DNA of 64,000 bases from Enterobacter cloacae (GTDB taxonomy: Bacteria > Pseudomonadota > Gammaproteobacteria > Enterobacterales > Enterobacteriaceae): contig NZ_CP056117.1 in the NCBI RefSeq assembly GCF_013375935.1, positions 806,001 through 870,000 of the forward strand, given 5' to 3'. The translations under genes were made by a program, and so were the position numbers. Below are positions 58,857 to 64,000 of the stretch, piece after piece. Position 1 is the stretch's first letter, and every line of letters starts with the position of its first letter. Under the pieces are notes generated by a model. That model was given only the letters and a program-made list of their open reading frames with translations, was not told the origin of the DNA and did not search any database.

Positions 58857-59139
58857 AATGGTGTGGGTTCTTAAACTCGGGGTGATTCTCGAACTTAATG
58901 TTGTGAATGGTATGGCAGGGTCATCCATGCCTGTTTAGCGGCCATCACCTCATGTCTGTTCGCTGTCTGGTCACAGGGAAAGAACGCAGAACTGAAACGA
59001 CAAGACGGATTGAGTGACAAGCCCGGAATCTAGCAACTTCACGCAATGTTTATGTTAACAACGGGAAGTATCGGGTAAAACAAGATTCAAACAACAAGAT
59101 ATGTTTAAAACGTAGTCATAGCTAACTTAGCACGACTAA
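58857..59139 (-). promoter_or_regulatory. rho leader region; rhoL not intact
   Basis: The minus strand retains pieces of E. coli rhoL DNA (CTCAATCCGTCTTGTCGTTT and GTGACCAGACAGCGAA), but small length changes shift the frame: a TAG precedes the first block in the rhoL frame and no ATG opens it. A 22-codon GTG frame, GTGAAGTTGCTAGAT to CTGTGA, is an alternative leader peptide. Rho-dependent attenuation is expected in this leader. No larger gene is seen. Confidence 0.55.
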
Positions 59140-59189
59140 AGCCGGGCGTCCAGAGTTCACCATTAATTAGGCGATCTGGACGCTCGGCT
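59140..59189 (-). terminator. Long inverted repeat after trxA
   Basis: Arms AGCCGGGCGTCCAGA (59140-59154) and TCTGGACGCTCGGCT (59175-59189) pair over 15 bases with one G-U, with a 20-base loop, eight bases after the trxA stop. Only a short TTTAG follows on the minus strand, so it may be a leaky terminator or an mRNA-stabilising end between trxA and rho. Confidence 0.6.
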
Positions 59190-59197
59190 GAGAAACC

Positions 59198-59527
59198 TTA
59201 CGCCAGGTTAGCGTCCAGGAACTCTTTCAGTTGACCTTTGGACAGTGCGCCCACTTTGGTCGCCGCCACGTCGCCGTTTTTGAACAGCAGCAGGGTCGGA
59301 ATGCCACGGATACCGTATTTTGGCGCGGTGCCCGGGTTCTGGTCGATGTTCAGCTTGGCAACGGTCAGTTTGCCCTGATATTCGTCAGCGATTTCATCCA
59401 GAATCGGAGCGATCATTTTGCAAGGACCACACCATTCAGCCCAGAAATCAACGAGGATCAGCCCGTCAGCTTTAAGTACGTCCGTGTCAAAACTGTCGTC
59501 AGTCAGGTGAATAATTTTATCGCTCAT
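59198..59527 (-). CDS. trxA: Thioredoxin 1
   Basis: 109 residues, the same as E. coli. Redox-active WCGPC at residues 32-36, cis-Pro in [11 protein letters not shown]. General protein disulfide reductase. The ATG at 59527 gives the standard [11 protein letters not shown] start; a four-codon longer frame is ignored. Divergent from rhlB and upstream of rho. Confidence 0.98.
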   Translation of the reverse strand: MSDKIIHLTDDSFDTDVLKADGLILVDFWAEWCGPCKMIAPILDEIADEYQGKLTVAKLNIDQNPGTAPKYGIRGIPTLLLFKNGDVAATKVGALSKGQLKEFLDANLA

Positions 59528-59671
59528 ATATAACTCCACAGGAATAAGCCTGGTACGTTGGTTTTATCTCCACCAACGACGTGTTGATGTCGCATTAACC
59601 AACTAAAGGTTGACTTTATTTCACCGGATACGCTTTCGTAAAGCAATAGTAAGCTGATATTCTACCACACT

Positions 59672-60940
59672 ATGAGCAAAACACATTTAACAGAACAGAA
59701 GTTTTCCGACTTCGCCCTGCACCCGAAGGTGATCGAAGCCCTTGAAACAAAAGGGTTTCATAACTGCACGCCCATTCAGGCTCTCGCCCTGCCGCTGACG
59801 CTGGCCGGTCGCGACGTTGCAGGGCAGGCGCAAACCGGTACCGGCAAAACGATGGCGTTTTTAACGTCAACGTTTCATTATTTACTTTCTCACCCGGCGA
59901 TTGCAGACCGCAAAGTTAACCAGCCGCGCGCGCTAATTATGGCCCCGACGCGAGAACTGGCGGTACAGATCCACGCAGACGCTGAGCCTCTGGCGCAAGC
60001 CACCGGCCTGAAACTCGGCCTGGCCTATGGCGGGGACGGCTACGATAAGCAACTGAAGGTGCTGGAAAGCGGCGTGGATATCCTGATTGGGACCACTGGC
60101 CGTCTTATCGACTACGCCAAACAGAACCATATCAACCTCGGCGCAATCCAGGTGGTGGTGTTGGATGAAGCAGACCGCATGTACGATCTGGGCTTCATCA
60201 AAGACATCCGCTGGCTGTTCCGCCGTATGCCTGCCGCAGACCAGCGTCTGAACATGCTGTTCTCCGCAACCCTGTCATATCGCGTGCGTGAACTCGCATT
60301 CGAGCAGATGAACAACGCCGAATATGTAGAAGTGGAACCGGAGCAGAAAACCGGCCACCGCATTAAAGAAGAGCTCTTCTATCCATCTAATGAAGAGAAA
60401 ATGCGCCTGCTGCAAACGCTGATTGAAGAAGAGTGGCCGGATCGCGCCATTATCTTTGCGAACACCAAGCACCGCTGTGAAGATATCTGGGGCCACCTGG
60501 CGGCAGATGGTCACCGCGTAGGCCTGCTGACCGGCGACGTTGCGCAGAAAAAACGCCTGCGTATTCTCGAAGAATTTACCCGCGGCGACCTCGATATTCT
60601 GGTCGCAACCGACGTGGCGGCCCGTGGCCTGCATATTCCAGCCGTGACGCACGTCTTTAACTACGACCTGCCAGACGACTGCGAAGACTATGTACACCGT
60701 ATCGGTCGTACCGGTCGTGCGGGCGCAAGCGGTCACTCTATTAGCCTCGCGTGTGAAGAGTATGCGCTGAATCTTCCGGCCATTGAGACCTATATCGGTC
60801 ACTCTATTCCGCAGAGCAAATACAACCCGGACGCGCTGTTAAGCGAGCTGCCGCCGCCTAAGCGCCTGACCCGCCCGCGCTCCGGCAATGGCCCGCGTCG
60901 TTCCGGCGGCGCACCGCGTAATCGTCGTCGTTCAGGTTAA
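59672..60940 (+). CDS. rhlB: ATP-dependent RNA helicase RhlB
   Basis: 422 residues (E. coli 421). DEAD-box helicase of the RNA degradosome: AQTGTGKT (about 52-59), [18 protein letters not shown] (about 162-174), SAT, and [10 protein letters not shown] (about 347-356); Arg/Gly/Pro-rich basic tail. Partner of RNase E. gppA starts six bases later. Confidence 0.97.
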   Translation: MSKTHLTEQKFSDFALHPKVIEALETKGFHNCTPIQALALPLTLAGRDVAGQAQTGTGKTMAFLTSTFHYLLSHPAIADRKVNQPRALIMAPTRELAVQIHADAEPLAQATGLKLGLAYGGDGYDKQLKVLESGVDILIGTTGRLIDYAKQNHINLGAIQVVVLDEADRMYDLGFIKDIRWLFRRMPAADQRLNMLFSATLSYRVRELAFEQMNNAEYVEVEPEQKTGHRIKEELFYPSNEEKMRLLQTLIEEEWPDRAIIFANTKHRCEDIWGHLAADGHRVGLLTGDVAQKKRLRILEEFTRGDLDILVATDVAARGLHIPAVTHVFNYDLPDDCEDYVHRIGRTGRAGASGHSISLACEEYALNLPAIETYIGHSIPQSKYNPDALLSELPPPKRLTRPRSGNGPRRSGGAPRNRRRSG

Positions 60941-60946
60941 GAAAAT

Positions 60947-62431
60947 ATGCTCAGCTCCACCTCGCTTTATGCGGCAATCGATCTCGGTTCGAATAGCTTT
61001 CATATGCTGGTTGTGCGCGAGGTGGCAGGAAGCATACAAACGCTGACGCGCATCAAGCGCAAGGTCCGCCTCGCGGCGGGCCTGAGCGGCGATAACCACC
61101 TCTCTCCTGAAGCCATGGAACGTGGCTGGCAGTGCCTGCGTCTGTTTGCCGAACGTCTGCAGGATATCCCCCTCAGTCAAATTCGCGTTGTTGCCACGGC
61201 AACCCTTCGTCTGGCGGTTAACGCTGGCGATTTCATAGCCAGAGCGCAGGACATTCTGGGCTGCCCGGTGCAGGTCATCAGCGGTGAAGAAGAAGCGCGC
61301 CTGATCTATCAGGGTGTAGCGCACACTACCGGCGGCGACGATCGCCGTCTGGTCGTGGATATTGGCGGAGCAAGTACCGAACTGGTGACCGGCACGGGCG
61401 CACAGGCTACGTCGCTTTTCAGCCTGTCGATGGGCTGCGTGACCTGGCTGGAGCGTTACTTTACCGACCGCAACCTTGCGAAAGAAAACTTCGATGAAGC
61501 GGAAAACGCTGCACGTGAAGTGCTGCGCCCGGTCATGGACGAACTGCGCTATCACGGCTGGAAAGTCTGCGTAGGGGCATCCGGAACCGTACAGGCGTTG
61601 CAGGAGATCATGATGGCGCAGGGGATGGACGAGCGAATCACGCTTGCCAAGCTCCAGCAGCTGAAACAGCGCGCCATCCAGTGTGGTCGCCTGGAAGAGC
61701 TTGAAATTGAGGGGCTGACGCTCGAACGCGCGCTGGTTTTCCCAAGCGGGCTCGCCATTCTGATCGCCATTTTCACCGAGCTGAATATCCAGTGTATGAC
61801 GCTGGCAGGCGGCGCGCTGCGCGAAGGTCTGGTTTACGGAATGCTGCACCAGTCTGTCGATCAGGACATCCGTAGCCGCACGCTGCGTAACGTTCAGCGC
61901 CGCTTTATCGTCGATACCGACCAGGCGCAGCGGGTGAGCCAGCTGGCCTCATTGTTTGCCGATCAGGTAAAGAAAAGCTGGGATATTGAACCTTTAAGCC
62001 GCGATCTGCTGCTTAGCGCCTGCGCGTTACATGAAATTGGTTTGAGCGTGGAGTACAAGCAGGCGCCGCTGCACGCGGCCTGGCTGGTGCGCAATCTCGA
62101 TTTGCCGGGCTTTACGCCCGCGCAGAAGAAGCTGCTGGCCACCCTGTTGCTGAACCAGACCAACGCCGTCGATCTCTCTTCGCTTCATCAGCAGAACGCT
62201 GTGCCCCCGCGCGTGGCCGAGCATCTTTGCCGCCTGCTGCGCCTGGCCATTCTGTTTGCCAGCCGCCGTCGCGATGATTTGCTGCCGGACATTACGCTGG
62301 TGGCGGACGACGAGAAACTGACGCTGACGCTACCGAAAAACTGGCTTGAAGATCACCCGCTTGGCGCAGAACTGGTTGAGCAGGAGTTCCAGTGGCAAAG
62401 CTATGTGCACTGGGCGCTTGAGGTGAAGTAA
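60947..62431 (+). CDS. gppA: Guanosine-5'-triphosphate,3'-diphosphate pyrophosphatase
   Basis: 494 residues, the same as E. coli. Ppx/GppA exopolyphosphatase fold: [15 protein letters not shown] (about 8-22), [10 protein letters not shown] (about 143-152) and a C-terminal HD-like domain. Converts pppGpp to ppGpp. Only a weak ribosome binding site precedes the ATG, and the gene is six bases after rhlB, so translational coupling is likely. Confidence 0.97.
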   Translation: MLSSTSLYAAIDLGSNSFHMLVVREVAGSIQTLTRIKRKVRLAAGLSGDNHLSPEAMERGWQCLRLFAERLQDIPLSQIRVVATATLRLAVNAGDFIARAQDILGCPVQVISGEEEARLIYQGVAHTTGGDDRRLVVDIGGASTELVTGTGAQATSLFSLSMGCVTWLERYFTDRNLAKENFDEAENAAREVLRPVMDELRYHGWKVCVGASGTVQALQEIMMAQGMDERITLAKLQQLKQRAIQCGRLEELEIEGLTLERALVFPSGLAILIAIFTELNIQCMTLAGGALREGLVYGMLHQSVDQDIRSRTLRNVQRRFIVDTDQAQRVSQLASLFADQVKKSWDIEPLSRDLLLSACALHEIGLSVEYKQAPLHAAWLVRNLDLPGFTPAQKKLLATLLLNQTNAVDLSSLHQQNAVPPRVAEHLCRLLRLAILFASRRRDDLLPDITLVADDEKLTLTLPKNWLEDHPLGAELVEQEFQWQSYVHWALEVK

Positions 62432-62442
62432 TCGTCTGTACA

Positions 62443-62468
62443 GTGCCGGGGGCGCTTACCCGGCCTGC
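62443..62468. repeat. Short REP-like palindrome between gppA and rep
   Basis: GTGCCGGGGGCGCTTACCCGGCCTGC, a degenerate REP with a CCGGG/CCCGG stem, in the 42-base convergent gap. It is the only candidate for termination of both genes. Confidence 0.6.
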
Positions 62469-62473
62469 AAAAA

Positions 62474-64000
62474 TTATCCTTTCTCTTTGGCTTTTGCCAG
62501 CATCGCGCGAATGTTTGCCACGTTTGCCTGGCCTTTGTGCATGCGCTCTTCAGCGGTAATGACTTTGCGTTCCTGCTCCCAGATAAGATCGTCCTGCGGC
62601 AACTCCAGCAGGAAACGGCTCGGCTCCGGGCGCACCAGCTCGCCGTACTGGCGGCGCTCTTTGCACAGCGTGAACGTCAGCTCTTTCTGCGCACGGGTGA
62701 TCCCCACGTAGGCCAGACGGCGCTCTTCGTCGACGTTATCTTCATCGATGCTGCTCTGGTGCGGCAGTAACCCCTCTTCCATACCCACCAGATAGACATA
62801 CGGGAACTCCAGCCCTTTCGACGCATGCAGCGTCATCAGCTGAACCTGATCGGCCTCTTCTTCACTTTCGCCGCGCTCCATCATATCGCGCAGCGTGAAG
62901 CGGGTGACCACCTGCGTCAGGGTCATTGGCTCGTCTATCTCAGTACCCTCCAGCATTTCGGTCATCCAGCTGAAAAGCTGGTTAACGTTTTTCATACGCA
63001 TCTCTGCCGCTTTCGGGCTGGCGGAGGTTTCGTACAGCCAGGATTCATAGTCAATGCCGTGGATCAGATCGCGCACCGCCGCCACGGGCTCGCGCTCGGC
63101 CAGGCGCTGCACCTCACCCAGCCAGTGGGTGAAGCGGGTCAAGGAGTCATAACCGCGCCCGGTCAGGGTCTGGCTCAGCCCCATGTCGAAGCTGGCGGTA
63201 AACAGGCTCTTGTTGCGGGTCATCGCCCATTCGCCCAGCTTTTGCAGCGTCGCAGGACCAATCTCGCGCTTCGGCGTGTTCACGATACGCAGAAAAGCAC
63301 TGTCGTCGTCCGGATTCGTCAGCACGCGCAGATAGGCCAGCAGATCCTTGATTTCAGGACGCGAGAAGAACGACGTGCCGCCGGAAATTTTGTACGGAAT
63401 GCGGTTCTGCATCAGCATCTTTTCAAAGACGCGGGACTGGTGATTACCGCGATAGAGGATCGCATAATCCTTGTATTCGGTTTTGTTGACGAAGTGGTGG
63501 GCAATCAGCTCCCCCGTTACGCGCTCCGCTTCGTGCTCTTCGTTATTGGCGCTAAGCACTTTCAGTTCGGTACCGTAGCCCAGCTCGGAAAACAGACGCT
63601 TCTCAAACACGTGCGGGTTATTGGCAATCAGGATGTTCGCCGCCTTCAGAATGCGTCCGGAGGAACGGTAGTTCTGCTCCAGTTTAATCACCTGCAACGC
63701 CGGAAAGTCTTTGCTCAGCAGCACCAGGTTTTGCGGACGCGCGCCGCGCCAGGAGTAAATGGACTGGTCGTCGTCGCCTACGACGGTAAAGCGCGCCCGC
63801 TGTCCTACCAGCAGCTTAACCAGCTCGTACTGGCTGGTGTTGGTATCCTGATATTCATCCACCAGCAGGTAGCGGATTTTGTTCTGCCAGCGCTCGCGCA
63901 CCTCTTCGTTACGCTGGAGCAGCAGCGTCGGCAGCAGGATCAGGTCGTCGAAATCCAGCACGTTACACGCTTTCATATGCGCGTCGTACAGCCCGTAGCA
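62474..64000 (-). CDS. rep: ATP-dependent DNA helicase Rep (5' end outside window)
   Basis: 508 C-terminal residues of a protein of about 673; the frame stays open to base 64000. SF1A helicase motifs in order: [47 protein letters not shown] and [13 protein letters not shown]. Rep removes protein blocks ahead of replication forks. The N-terminal Walker A lies outside the window. Related to uvrD (30686-32848), but without its C-terminal Tudor-like domain. Confidence 0.97.
   Translation of the reverse strand, partial: CYGLYDAHMKACNVLDFDDLILLPTLLLQRNEEVRERWQNKIRYLLVDEYQDTNTSQYELVKLLVGQRARFTVVGDDDQSIYSWRGARPQNLVLLSKDFPALQVIKLEQNYRSSGRILKAANILIANNPHVFEKRLFSELGYGTELKVLSANNEEHEAERVTGELIAHHFVNKTEYKDYAILYRGNHQSRVFEKMLMQNRIPYKISGGTSFFSRPEIKDLLAYLRVLTNPDDDSAFLRIVNTPKREIGPATLQKLGEWAMTRNKSLFTASFDMGLSQTLTGRGYDSLTRFTHWLGEVQRLAEREPVAAVRDLIHGIDYESWLYETSASPKAAEMRMKNVNQLFSWMTEMLEGTEIDEPMTLTQVVTRFTLRDMMERGESEEEADQVQLMTLHASKGLEFPYVYLVGMEEGLLPHQSSIDEDNVDEERRLAYVGITRAQKELTFTLCKERRQYGELVRPEPSRFLLELPQDDLIWEQERKVITAEERMHKGQANVANIRAMLAKAKEKG

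Noticed and set aside
60932-61849. 305-codon frame antisense to gppA
   Set aside because: gppA is intact and conserved here; the antisense frame has no support.

Overview
The window is a stretch of enterobacterial core chromosome, most likely Enterobacter or a close genus (Lelliottia, Leclercia, Kosakonia). Nearly every protein can be aligned from memory along its whole length with an E. coli K-12 counterpart. Gene order also follows the E. coli segment from rep (3.96 Mb) to fre (4.03 Mb), with a few clear departures. I see no prophage, integrase, IS element, CRISPR array, toxin system or other obviously novel multigene system. The interest lies in local changes to familiar loci.

Layout. 1-3760: end of an MFS transporter gene, ghrB, cspA with its long cold-shock leader, the lipoprotein gene yiaF and the HTH gene yiaG; in E. 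coli this cluster lies on the other side of oriC. 3760-5379: an ABC-F ATPase gene at the junction. 5597-9273: fre, ubiD, rfaH (frameshifted at its 3' end) and tatD. 9315-13976: tatABC and ubiEJB. 14043-20856: rmuC, udp, dlhH, metE and metR. 20744-30329: yigM, yigL, pldB, rhtB, rhtC, recQ, pldA, yigI, rarD and corA. 30330-36310: the corA leader, uvrD with a LexA box, and the lptM-dapF-yigA-xerC-yigB cluster. 36446-43832: cyaY, cyaA and hemCDXY. 43871-44819: the sRNA gene glmZ and the tRNA cluster argX-hisR-leuT-proM. 44922-57354: yifK and the enterobacterial common antigen (ECA) operon. 57597-64000: rho, trxA, rhlB, gppA and the 5'-truncated rep.

How the genes work together. Ubiquinone synthesis is served by ubiD and ubiEJB. 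tatABC forms the folded-protein export pore. metE and metR share a regulatory region with tandem MetJ boxes. hemCD make the first tetrapyrroles, and cyaA, divergent from them, carries a CRP site. rho, trxA and rhlB serve RNA handling and redox. wecA to wecG build and polymerise ECA.

Main departures from the E. coli plan: (1) rfaH has an apparent one-base deletion that replaces its last seven residues with a 75-residue tail read antisense through tatD; (2) rffG and rffH are absent from the ECA operon, with wecC overlapping wecD; (3) the yiaG/ABC-F/fre junction fits an inversion spanning oriC; (4) glmZ has a good sigma-54 promoter with two perfect GlrR-type sites and one degenerate one, unlike the sigma-70-only glmZ of E. 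coli; (5) aslAB, yigE, yigF and yigG are missing; (6) rhoL is not intact.
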